NCBI GenBank assembly: GCA_963676095.1 | Contig: OY781040.1 | Coordinates: 4,898,001 to 4,962,000, forward strand | Direction of reading: 5' to 3' | From: G963676095 sp963676095 | GTDB taxonomy: Bacteria > Bacteroidota > Bacteroidia > Bacteroidales > Prolixibacteraceae | DNA length: 64,000 nucleotides | Part shown: piece after piece, positions 1 through 7,807 of the stretch | How positions within the stretch are numbered: the first letter of the stretch is position 1 | Layout: the number at the start of each line of letters is the position of its first letter | Program-made: the position numbers and the translations under genes | The notes under the pieces: model-generated | Database searches by the model: none | What the model saw: only the letters and a program-made list of their open reading frames with translations | Told to the model about the DNA's origin: nothing

Positions 1-924
1 TATAACGGCGAATGGGAAAAAGCTGCCGAGGCAGCAAAAGCAGTTATGGATCTTGGCGTTTACAGTATTGATCCCGATTTCGGGAGCCTGTTTGACGGAT
101 CCAACGAAAACAGTAGCGAGATTATTATGTCCGCTCAATATACAAGCACATATAAAAGTTCTCTGGCAACCTGGATCTGTGGCCCTACCCTTGGAGGTTG
201 GTCTGAAGTGGTTCCCCTGCAATCCTTGGTTGACGCTTTTGAATGTACCGATGGGAAAACGATTGATGAATCTCCTTTATATGATCCGGAACATTCGTTT
301 CAAAACCGTGACCCTCGTCTCGATATGACAATTATCCTTCCCGGAGATGTTGTTAACGGGAATACCATTGATGTTACTGCATCCGGCTCATCAGACGGAC
401 TTGGTAAAAATAATGCTTCCTATTCAGGATATTATTATAAAAAATATGTTCCCACGGAAATTTCCGGTTCGTATGATGCCAATTGTACGAATGACATCAT
501 CTTATTCCGTTATGCTGAGGTTTTGCTGACTTATGCCGAAGCAAAAATTGAAGCCGGCGATATCGATCAGTCTGTTTATGATGCGATCAATGAGGTCAGG
601 GGACGCGCGGATGTCCGGATGCCAGCAATTACCACAGGAAAATCACAAAACGAATTGCGTGAAATTATCAGGAGAGAACGCCGTGTCGAGTTTGCGATGG
701 AGGAAGAGCGTCTCTTTGATATCCGCCGCTGGGAGATTGCAGAAGATGTGATTCCCGGGAAACTTTATGGCATCCTGAATAACTATAATACTGATCGTAG
801 TGATTATGGCAGTCATGTACTTGTGGGTACACGTGTTTTCGATGCCAGCAGGGATTACCTGTGGCCAATTCCTCAAAGTGAAATGGATTTGAACAAAAAT
901 CTTGTACAGAACCCGAATTGGTAA
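1..924 (+). CDS. SusD/RagB-family outer-membrane glycan-binding lipoprotein, 3' part
   Basis: The reading frame is open from base 1, so the gene starts before the window and its N-terminus and lipobox are missing. About 307 codons are visible. The C-terminal SusD region is recognisable: a DAFECTDGKTI segment followed by NRDPRLDMTI, then ERRVEFAMEEERLFDIRRWE, and a final WPIPQSEMDLN...QNPNW. SusD proteins sit on the cell surface, bind oligosaccharides and cap a SusC TonB-dependent channel, which is presumably encoded just upstream. It resembles the second SusD in this window (44743-46269), which carries an almost identical FECTDGKTI/ESPLYDP segment. GH29 and GH35 genes follow on the same strand, so this is the 3' end of a PUL. 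Confidence 0.93.
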   Translation, partial: YNGEWEKAAEAAKAVMDLGVYSIDPDFGSLFDGSNENSSEIIMSAQYTSTYKSSLATWICGPTLGGWSEVVPLQSLVDAFECTDGKTIDESPLYDPEHSFQNRDPRLDMTIILPGDVVNGNTIDVTASGSSDGLGKNNASYSGYYYKKYVPTEISGSYDANCTNDIILFRYAEVLLTYAEAKIEAGDIDQSVYDAINEVRGRADVRMPAITTGKSQNELREIIRRERRVEFAMEEERLFDIRRWEIAEDVIPGKLYGILNNYNTDRSDYGSHVLVGTRVFDASRDYLWPIPQSEMDLNKNLVQNPNW

Positions 925-944
925 ACCAGTTTTGAAATAAAGAT

Positions 945-993
945 ATGCGTCATTCCAATGAATAAACATTCATCGGGATGATGCATTTTTTTT
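945..993 (+). terminator. Strong intrinsic terminator after susD
   Basis: A 12-bp stem (945-956 with 975-986, two G-U pairs) encloses a second 6-bp stem (958-963 with 968-973, loop aaac). A run of seven T follows (987-993). It separates the susD transcript from the GH29/GH35 pair and may limit read-through rather than stop it completely. Confidence 0.8.
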
Positions 994-1097
994 ATTTTTG
1001 GAAATTAAATACTTTGCGGCTCTGGGAGCCGGTCAATTTCACAGGGAAATAAAATTTAGATACTGGAGTTATATATTCTAACCTAAATCATTTTTTT

Positions 1098-2567
1098 ATG
1101 GGAAATATTAACAGATCATTAAAAGCATTAGGAGCATTATTGGCAGTATTGGCTGTTTTTTCAACATCCTGTACCCAAAAAGAAGTAGCTCCTCCCGAGG
1201 CTGTAGGACCGGTGCCCGATCAGCGCCAGCTGGCCTGGCACGAGATGGAAACGAACGCTTTTATCCATTTTACAGTGAATACTTTTACCGATAAGGAATG
1301 GGGGTATGGGGACGAATCCCCGAAGGTATTCAATCCTACGGATTTCGATCCGGATCAGTGGGTTTCTGTTCTGAAGGAGGCCGGGTTCAAAGGTGTAATC
1401 CTGACCTGCAAGCACCATGACGGATTTTGCCTTTGGCCCTCGAAATACACCGACCATTCGGTAAAAGAAAGCCCTTTTATGGATGGCAAAGGCGACGTTG
1501 TTAAGGCCGTTTCCGATGCCTGTAAAAAATACGGGCTCAAATTTGGAATTTATCTTTCGCCATGGGACCGTAACCGGGGCGACTATGGGCAACCTTCTTA
1601 TATTGAGTATTACAGGAATCAATTGAAGGAGTTATTCACGAACTACGGGCCTGTATTCGAAATGTGGTTTGACGGAGCGAATGGCGGGGATGGCTATTAT
1701 GGCGGCGCAAGGGAAAAACGGGAAATTGACCGTTCATCCTATTACGATTGGCCCGCAACGTTAAAAATGGTGCACAGCATTCAGCCGCAGGTATTGTTTT
1801 TCAGCGATGCCGGTCCTGATTTGCGTTGGTGCGGGAACGAGCAGGGGCATATGGGCGAGACCAACTGGAATACGATTTCCGTGGATACTCTTTATGCCGG
1901 TAAATCCGGGATTAGCGATTTGCTGAATACGGGCTCGGAAAACGGAAATAAATGGATTCCCGGAGAAGTAGATGTTTCTATCCGTCCGGGATGGTTTTAC
2001 CATGCATCGGAAGATTCGCTGGTAAAAACTCCTGAGCAGCTGTTCGATATTTACCTGCAGTCGGTTGGACATGGTTCCACTTTATTGCTCAACATTCCTC
2101 CCGACAAAAGGGGACGCTTTCATGAAAATGATGTTAAATCCCTGCGTGGGTTCAAAGCCATACTTGACAGCGTTTTTGCCAACGATCTGGCATTGAATGC
2201 AAAAGTTGCTGCTTCAGAAGTACGCGGTAACTCTCCCAGGTTTAGAGCAGAAAATGCAGTTGACGGAAATCCGGATACCTACTGGACAGTCAATGACAGT
2301 ACGATTTCCTGTAATCTGGAGATTGATCTTGGTGGTGAGAAGACCGTGCATTTTGTGCAACTTCAGGAATATATCGAACTTGGGCAACGGGTAAAGTCGT
2401 TTGTTGTTGAAGCCCGGAAAGACGGTAAATGGGAGCAGGTTGCAACCGGTACGACAATCGGGCATAAACGAATTCTCAAACTCGATCCGGTAGTAACCGA
2501 TAAAATCAGGGTAACTGTAAGTGATGCTAAAGCCTGTCCCGTTATTTCTTCTGTCAGTATTTATTAG
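1098..2567 (+). CDS. GH29 alpha-L-fucosidase lipoprotein with C-terminal F5/8-type carbohydrate-binding domain
   Basis: The 489-aa product should release alpha-linked L-fucose from oligosaccharides. The N-terminus has a lipoprotein signal with FSTSC (Cys25), so it is membrane-anchored in the periplasm or on the outer membrane. The catalytic domain (about 35-360) carries the GH29 features TCKHHDGFCLWPS (about 104-116) and EMWFDGANG, whose Asp192 is the expected nucleophile. Residues about 365-489 look like an F5/8C (discoidin/CBM32-like) domain: NAVDGNPDTYWT, then a beta-rich tail. It lies between a susD and a GH35 gene. A plus-strand terminator at 945-993 precedes it, so it probably has its own promoter in 994-1097. 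Linkage specificity (alpha-1,2, 1,3, 1,4 or 1,6) cannot be read from the sequence. Confidence 0.93.
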   Translation: MGNINRSLKALGALLAVLAVFSTSCTQKEVAPPEAVGPVPDQRQLAWHEMETNAFIHFTVNTFTDKEWGYGDESPKVFNPTDFDPDQWVSVLKEAGFKGVILTCKHHDGFCLWPSKYTDHSVKESPFMDGKGDVVKAVSDACKKYGLKFGIYLSPWDRNRGDYGQPSYIEYYRNQLKELFTNYGPVFEMWFDGANGGDGYYGGAREKREIDRSSYYDWPATLKMVHSIQPQVLFFSDAGPDLRWCGNEQGHMGETNWNTISVDTLYAGKSGISDLLNTGSENGNKWIPGEVDVSIRPGWFYHASEDSLVKTPEQLFDIYLQSVGHGSTLLLNIPPDKRGRFHENDVKSLRGFKAILDSVFANDLALNAKVAASEVRGNSPRFRAENAVDGNPDTYWTVNDSTISCNLEIDLGGEKTVHFVQLQEYIELGQRVKSFVVEARKDGKWEQVATGTTIGHKRILKLDPVVTDKIRVTVSDAKACPVISSVSIY

Positions 2568-2629
2568 ATCGTTTTAACAGCTAAAACAGATACAAAAATT
2601 GTTTGAACCAACTTTGAAATTTTTTACGA

Positions 2630-4489
2630 ATGAAGTATTATTTCCTGGCTATTTTTCTTTTCATTACATTATTTTCCGGAGAGCGTGCGTCCGCGCAAAA
2701 AGGCTTTTCTATTCATGACGGAGCGTTTTTTCAGAATGGGAAACCTGTGCAGATCCATTCCGGGGAGATGCATTACAGCAGGGTGCCCAGGGCATATTGG
2801 AGACACCGTTTTCAAATGATGAAAGCGATGGGGCTGAACACTGTGGCTACCTATGTGTTCTGGAATTACCATGAAGTCGCCCCCGGAGTGTGGGATTTTA
2901 AAACAGGCAATAAAAATCTGGCTGAATATATCCGCACTGCAGGGGAGGAGGGACTCTATGTAATTCTTCGTCCCGGACCGTATGTGTGTGCCGAGTGGGA
3001 ATACGGTGGGTATCCCTGGTGGCTCCAGAATAATCCGGACCTGGTGATCCGTACAAATAACCGGGCTTTTCTTGATTCGTGCAAAACCTATCTTCAACAC
3101 CTGCATGTCCAGCTTGACGGTTTGTTTGCCAGCCAGGGCGGACCTATCATTATGGTCCAGGCAGAGAATGAGTTCGGTTCTTATGTCTCCCAGCGCACAG
3201 ATATTCCTAAGGAAGAACATCAGGCCTACAAGATGGCTATTTATCATTTACTGAAGGAAACCGGATTCCCGGAACCTTTTTTTACCTCCGATGGCAGTTG
3301 GCTGTTTGACGGAGGGGCTATTGACGGTGTGCTGCCTACTGCAAACGGGGAGACGAATGTCGATAATCTTAAAAAGGCTGTTAATAAGTATAATGGAAAC
3401 CGGGGGCCATATATGGTGGCTGAATTTTATCCCGGTTGGCTGGATCATTGGGCCGAACCTTTTGTCCAGGTCGGAGCTGCCGATATTGCCACACAAACAA
3501 AGGCTTATCTGGAAGCAGGGGTCAGCTTTAACTTTTACATGGTTCACGGCGGAACAAACTTTGGCTTCACTTCAGGGGCCAATTATAACGACGATCATGA
3601 TATCCAGCCCGATATTACAAGTTACGATTATGATGCACCCATCAGCGAGGCCGGATGGGTAACCCCGAAATACGAAGCGATCCGGAAGGTCATGCAGGAC
3701 TATTCGAAGACTAAGCTTCCCGGCATCCCTGCGCAAATACCGGTTGTGAAGCTAGATGACCAGTCTGTTCGTGCAACGATGGATGTCCTTTCCTGGTTGC
3801 ACCGACAAAAACCGGTCGTAAGCGATCAGCCTCAGACTTTTGAACAGCTGGGACAGGGTGACGGATATGTCCTCTACAGAAAACATTTTACGCAGCCGGT
3901 TTCCGGAACTCTTAAGGTGGATGGACTTAGAGATTTTGCCGTGGTTTACGTGGATGGGAAGAAAGTTGGAGAACTTAACCGCTGTTTTAACCAGTATGAG
4001 ATTAATGTAACCATTCCTTTCAATGGCATGCTGGAAATCCTGGTCGAAAATATGGGCCGGATCAATTACGGAGCAGAAATTGTCCATAACCAGAAAGGGA
4101 TCATTTCACCTGTACTATTAAATGGTTTTGAGATCAGCGGTGGATGGGAAATGTACAGGATGCCGATGGATGAAGCCCCTGTTGTGAAAAACGGGACTGT
4201 AAAGGAAGCGCGTCCTCTGTTTTATGAATCGGTTTTCAACCTGGACCGGACTGCCGACACCTTCCTGGATATGTCGTCGTGGGGGAAAGGGATTGTTTTT
4301 GTAAACGGGCATAACCTTGGGCGGTACTGGAAAGTAGGTCCGCAGCAGACACTATATGTTCCGGGATGCTGGCTGAATAAAGGGGAAAATCGTATTGTGA
4401 TTTTCGAACAACTGAATGAAAATCAGCAGACAAAGATTTCTTTCACGGATAAACCTGTGCTTATGCAGGTTAATCTGCCGGAAGAATAA
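2630..4489 (+). CDS. GH35 beta-galactosidase
   Basis: The 619-aa protein has a cleavable signal peptide (about 1-22, ending ASAQ). The GH35 barrel is clear: RPGPYVCAEWEYGGYPWW (114-131), QAENEFGSY (acid/base glutamate, 179 or 181) and MVAEFYPGW with the nucleophile Glu265. Beta-sandwich jelly-roll domains follow. It should remove terminal beta-galactose, probably in the periplasm. It starts 62 bp after the fucosidase gene on the same strand, so the two are likely co-transcribed and act together on fucosyl-galactosyl side chains. No intrinsic terminator with a T-run follows. Instead there is a 12-bp inverted repeat at 4538-4583 at the edge of a 22-bp repeat array. Confidence 0.94.
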   Translation: MKYYFLAIFLFITLFSGERASAQKGFSIHDGAFFQNGKPVQIHSGEMHYSRVPRAYWRHRFQMMKAMGLNTVATYVFWNYHEVAPGVWDFKTGNKNLAEYIRTAGEEGLYVILRPGPYVCAEWEYGGYPWWLQNNPDLVIRTNNRAFLDSCKTYLQHLHVQLDGLFASQGGPIIMVQAENEFGSYVSQRTDIPKEEHQAYKMAIYHLLKETGFPEPFFTSDGSWLFDGGAIDGVLPTANGETNVDNLKKAVNKYNGNRGPYMVAEFYPGWLDHWAEPFVQVGAADIATQTKAYLEAGVSFNFYMVHGGTNFGFTSGANYNDDHDIQPDITSYDYDAPISEAGWVTPKYEAIRKVMQDYSKTKLPGIPAQIPVVKLDDQSVRATMDVLSWLHRQKPVVSDQPQTFEQLGQGDGYVLYRKHFTQPVSGTLKVDGLRDFAVVYVDGKKVGELNRCFNQYEINVTIPFNGMLEILVENMGRINYGAEIVHNQKGIISPVLLNGFEISGGWEMYRMPMDEAPVVKNGTVKEARPLFYESVFNLDRTADTFLDMSSWGKGIVFVNGHNLGRYWKVGPQQTLYVPGCWLNKGENRIVIFEQLNENQQTKISFTDKPVLMQVNLPEE

Positions 4490-4515
4490 ATCAATGCAGA
4501 TTACCTGGTGACGCT

Positions 4516-4787
4516 AAGTTAATCTGTTCCTGTTTATAAGTTAACCGGAAGGGGCCATTAACCCTGACCCGTCCGGTTAACTTAGATCAAACCAGTTGTC
4601 CGTGCACCGGAAAGTTAATATTCGTGCATCCGCAACTTCTGATTAACGCATTGGCAAGTTAACATTCGAGCATTCACAAGTTAATATTAATGCATCGGCA
4701 AGTTCCGGACAGTGCATTCACAACTTAATATTAAGGCTTCAGCAAGTTGATATTAAGGCTTCAGGAACATGATTTCCTTATTGGAAA
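4516..4787. repeat. Degenerate tandem array of 22-bp units (non-coding)
   Basis: Seven clear units start every 22 bp at 4612, 4634, 4656, 4678, 4700, 4722 and 4744. Most open with AAGTT or AACTT, then an AT-rich stretch (TTAATATTAA in the best unit), then TGCATnnGC or similar. More decayed units continue the 22-bp step to the left at 4590 and, after an 8-bp phase shift, at 4560, 4538 and 4516. A faint one lies to the right at 4766. Twenty-two is not a multiple of three and the units contain stop triplets, so the array is not coding. It sits between the 3' end of the GH35 gene and the 3' end of the DUF4870 gene, so it is not a promoter. There are no unique spacers, so it is not CRISPR. Confidence 0.75.
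4538..4583. repeat. 12-bp perfect inverted repeat with 22-nt spacer
   Basis: AAGTTAACCGGA (4538-4549) is matched by its exact reverse complement at 4572-4583. The spacer (4550-4571) is 22 nt, the same as the period of the neighbouring array. It can fold into a hairpin 49 nt after the GH35 stop codon but has no T-run, so it may protect or end the mRNA without being a classic terminator. Confidence 0.7.
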
Positions 4788-4892
4788 AAACCGTTACCTC
4801 TGTATTGAAAACAATCATTGCTTCAAAGCTGGTGTGCCGTCACTGCCGGTTCATTGTCAGTTTCAGTCAAAATTAAAACATATCCCGAAAAA

Positions 4893-5246
4893 TTACTTGA
4901 TAAACCTGATTGTGAAAGGATAACGGTAATATTCTCCCTGATTGGCTTTCAACGCACCGATAATAACAAAGATTAACCCCAGAAGGCCGATGATCAGTGA
5001 CAGAAAAATTCCGATTATAATGAGGTAAAGAAACAGGGAAATCAGAAATAAAATGCTGAATGTTATCTGGAAATTTAAAGATTCCTTGCCCTGGTCTTCC
5101 ACCAGCGGAAATTCTTTTCTCTTCAGCGAATAAATAATCATCGGACCGATGATATTTCCAAAAGGTATGATACATCCGGCAAAAGCAGTAAGATGGCAAA
5201 GCATACCCCACGTACGCTCTTCCTGTTCATTGATAATTTTTTCCAT
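4893..5246 (-). CDS. DUF4870 (Tic20-like) small membrane protein
   Basis: The 117-aa protein matches the DUF4870 pattern: an N-terminal ERTWGMLCHLTAFAG segment, GNIIGPMIIYSLKRKE, an invariant-looking DQGKESLNFQ, then two or three hydrophobic helices (about 64-100) and a short polar tail. It is an inner-membrane protein of unknown function. It stands alone on the minus strand. A good -7 box (TATTTTTG, 5368-5375) lies about 120 bp upstream of the start. Confidence 0.88.
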   Translation of the reverse strand: MEKIINEQEERTWGMLCHLTAFAGCIIPFGNIIGPMIIYSLKRKEFPLVEDQGKESLNFQITFSILFLISLFLYLIIIGIFLSLIIGLLGLIFVIIGALKANQGEYYRYPFTIRFIK

Positions 5247-5367
5247 AACTTTGTGTTTCTGTTTTTAGTATTTGTTTCTATGTTCTCTTGTTTTGTTATT
5301 ATTACTTTCAATTTCTGATAACTTATCGCTAATATCAGGTTCCTGTATGATGAACATGTTTTCTGAG

Positions 5368-5375
5368 CAAAAATA
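5368..5375 (-). promoter_or_regulatory. Bacteroidota -7 box for the DUF4870 gene
   Basis: On the minus strand this reads TATTTTTG and matches TAnnTTTG exactly. No clear -33 TTTG was identified. The implied leader is about 115 nt. The rest of 5247-5548 shows no gene. Confidence 0.4.
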
Positions 5376-5548
5376 AAAAATAAAGATAAGTTATTTTGGC
5401 GTTTTATCTCGATAGTTGGTATAACAATTTACGTATTTAAGAGAATAGGACCCTCATGTTACCGCATTTGAAATCCAGTCTGTTTTTCGTGGCAATTTAG
5501 ATCAATATCTGTTCGTCCTGCTTCGAAAATTTAATATCTTAGTGCCCC

Positions 5549-6304
5549 ATGAGAAGAGCATCTTACTTGAGAATAAGGAAAGGGGCCATTATCTTGTTCT
5601 TCATGATGGCTTTGGTTGCTGGCCAGAGGGCTTTCGGACAGTACTGGCAAAAAGATACAGTGGCAACATCGAAAGGAAACCTGGAGATTGAAGTGATCGG
5701 TCATTGTTTTCTCCATTTTCGTTTTAACCAGATGAATATTTATGTCGATCCTATTCCAAATGTGGGGGATGTGAGTAATCTTCCCAAGGCAGACCTGATC
5801 CTTATTACCCATGACCACCGCGACCATTTTAATACCGATATAATCCGGTTTTTGAGCAAACCCGACACGAAAGTTATTGCCTCCAAATCATGTATCTCGA
5901 AAATGAACTTCGGTCAATTCCTTGAAAACGGGGTACAGATGACTTTTAACGATATTTATATAAAAGCGGTGGCTGCCTATAATGTCGTTAATCTTAGACC
6001 GGACGACATTCCCTATCATCCAAAAGGTGACGGGAACGGGTATTTTTTGGTATTCGGAGATAAGACTGTTTATATTTCGGGAGATACGGAATATATCGAT
6101 GAAATGCGTTTCTTCATGAAACCCGATGTCGCTTTCATTACTGTTATGATGCCCTTTACGATGGATGAAAATATGTGTATGCAGGTCGTGAAGCGATTGA
6201 AGCCTAAAATACTTTATTTGCTTTATTATAATATCGATATAAAATCATTGACCGAAAGACTCTCGAAGGAAATGCCCGGAACAGAAGTCAGGATTCCTTA
6301 TTAA
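5549..6304 (+). CDS. Secreted metallo-beta-lactamase-fold hydrolase (UlaG-like)
   Basis: The 251-aa protein has an N-terminal hydrophobic segment (about 11-30, MALVAGQRAFGQ), likely a signal peptide, so it is probably periplasmic. The metal-binding signature THDHRDHF follows a strand DLILI, which is the HxHxDH motif of the superfamily. A second conserved Asp lies in YISGDTEY. The family covers lactonases, phospholipases and nucleases, so the substrate is unknown. It is a single gene, with no operon partner within 200 bp. Confidence 0.82.
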   Translation: MRRASYLRIRKGAIILFFMMALVAGQRAFGQYWQKDTVATSKGNLEIEVIGHCFLHFRFNQMNIYVDPIPNVGDVSNLPKADLILITHDHRDHFNTDIIRFLSKPDTKVIASKSCISKMNFGQFLENGVQMTFNDIYIKAVAAYNVVNLRPDDIPYHPKGDGNGYFLVFGDKTVYISGDTEYIDEMRFFMKPDVAFITVMMPFTMDENMCMQVVKRLKPKILYLLYYNIDIKSLTERLSKEMPGTEVRIPY

Positions 6305-6516
6305 GCCGGTCATGATGCAAAAGTAGCCAATTATTTATACCTTATTTTATCGTAATTTATTCAGTAACTTGACCTCTACGTTTTTTTGAAGGCTTTACCT
6401 TCAAAAATGGCAGGTTTGCCGAAAAAAACAGGTTCGTTTCGGGGTAATCGGTTACTTTTGATAACTGACTGGTATCAGGAGTGAGTGCTGGCTTAAATTA
6501 ACCATAGTCTTTTTTT

Positions 6517-6885
6517 ATGAATACGATAGGAAATATTATCTGGATTGTTTTCGGCGGATTTTTTATTTTTCTGCAATACCTCTTGGGGGGATTGCTCCTT
6601 TGTTTGACAATCGTGGGCATACCTTTCGGACTGCAGGCAATCAAACTGGCCCAAATGGCTTTGTGGCCCTTTGGCAAGAGGATTGAATACATGGGATATG
6701 CCCCCGGGTGCCTTTCTACTCTAATGAATGTCCTGTGGCTTTTATTTGGCGGTATATGGATTGCCCTCGCTCATTTGGTCCTGGGTATTATCTTCGCCAT
6801 AACGATTATAGGGATACCTTTTGCTTCGCAGCATTTTAAACTGGTAAGCCTTGCCCTTGCCCCTTTTGGACGCAGGATCGTTTAA
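6517..6885 (+). CDS. YccF-family inner-membrane protein
   Basis: The 122-aa protein has two repeated halves, each with a hydrophobic helix pair and a GIPF motif (TIVGIPFGLQ and TIIGIPFASQ). Each half ends in PFG[KR]R (WPFGKRIE and APFGRRIV). This internal duplication is typical of the YccF domain. Function is unknown; it is an integral inner-membrane protein. Its stop lies 8 bp from the convergent APS reductase gene. Confidence 0.87.
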   Translation: MNTIGNIIWIVFGGFFIFLQYLLGGLLLCLTIVGIPFGLQAIKLAQMALWPFGKRIEYMGYAPGCLSTLMNVLWLLFGGIWIALAHLVLGIIFAITIIGIPFASQHFKLVSLALAPFGRRIV

Positions 6886-6894
6886 GTGCATTTT

Positions 6895-7599
6895 TTAATG
6901 GGTATGTAATCCGCATTCCTTTTTAGAGTTGCTCTCCCACCACCATCTCCCGGCGCGAAAATCTTCCCCGGGTTGAATGGCCCTGGTACAGGGAGCACAG
7001 CCGATGCTTACGAACCCCCGGTCATGCAGGACATTGTAAGGTACGTTATTTATTTTTATGTATTCCCTGCAATCATCCAAACTCCATTTTAATAAAGGGT
7101 TATATTTTATTATGGAAAAACTTTCATCCCACTCGAAGAATTGCAGATCTTCCCGGTTATGAGACTGGGATGCACGCAATCCTGTAATCCAGCACGACAT
7201 GCCCTTCAGTGCCCTTCCCAATGGTTCCACTTTACGGATGTGGCAGCACATTTTCCTGTTTTCGACCGACTGGTAGAAACTATTAGGTCCTTTTTGTGCG
7301 ATAAATTCTTCCAGACTTTTGTTGTCCGGATAGTATGGTTGGATCGGTTTATTGTATTTTTCAATTGTCCGTGCATAGACTTTATAGGTTTCCTCAAACA
7401 AGCGCCCTGTATCCAGTGTAATAACTTTTACAGGTAGACTGTTGCGGAAAATCATGTCTGTTACAACTTGATCTTCAATTCCAAAGCTGGTTGTAAAAAC
7501 GACTTTTCCTTCGAAACGGGCTGCAAGCTCTTTAAGCGTTTCTACACTTTCTGTTTCATTAAACTCGGCATTTAGTTGTTTTGCTGGATTTGCACTCAT
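6895..7599 (-). CDS. cysH: Assimilatory APS reductase (Fe-S type phosphoadenylyl/adenylyl-sulfate reductase)
   Basis: I choose the start at 7599 (MSANPAKQ, 234 aa) because a purine-rich AGGAAGAAAGGA lies just upstream. A longer in-frame start at 7665 adds 22 residues without family similarity. The enzyme reduces activated sulfate to sulfite. The PAPS-reductase fold shows TTSFGIEDQV (36-45), and the C-terminus has the redox ECGLH motif (Cys229). Cys118-Cys119 plus Cys201-x2-Cys204 are the four [4Fe-4S] ligands found in APS-type enzymes and absent from the E. coli PAPS type, so the substrate is probably APS. No sulfate adenylyltransferase or sulfite reductase gene is adjacent. Confidence 0.9.
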   Translation of the reverse strand: MSANPAKQLNAEFNETESVETLKELAARFEGKVVFTTSFGIEDQVVTDMIFRNSLPVKVITLDTGRLFEETYKVYARTIEKYNKPIQPYYPDNKSLEEFIAQKGPNSFYQSVENRKMCCHIRKVEPLGRALKGMSCWITGLRASQSHNREDLQFFEWDESFSIIKYNPLLKWSLDDCREYIKINNVPYNVLHDRGFVSIGCAPCTRAIQPGEDFRAGRWWWESNSKKECGLHTH

Positions 7600-7795
7600 A
7601 ATTAAATTATCCTTTCTTCCTGATCTGGCAAACAGGCTGTCGAACGCAGTTTGCAAAATTACCAATTTTTAATGATAAGATATTGGAAACAAAGTAAGTC
7701 TATTTTTTAGGAAGTGAGATAAGCATTTATACCACATTTGAAAATGACAGGAGTCCCTAAAATGGATATACGAAGTGAATGTCATATAAAAATTT

Positions 7796-7803
7796 TATTT
7801 TTG
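7796..7803 (+). promoter_or_regulatory. -7 box directly in front of the rRNA methyltransferase start codon
   Basis: TATTTTTG matches TAnnTTTG and ends 4 bp before the ATG at 7808. If it is used, the transcript would start at or within a few bases of the start codon. No TTTG is seen at the usual -33 distance. Confidence 0.35.
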
Positions 7804-7807
7804 AACC

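Noticed and set aside
4612..4765. CRISPR array
   Set aside because: The units are directly adjacent with no unique spacers, the period is 22 bp, and no cas gene is near.
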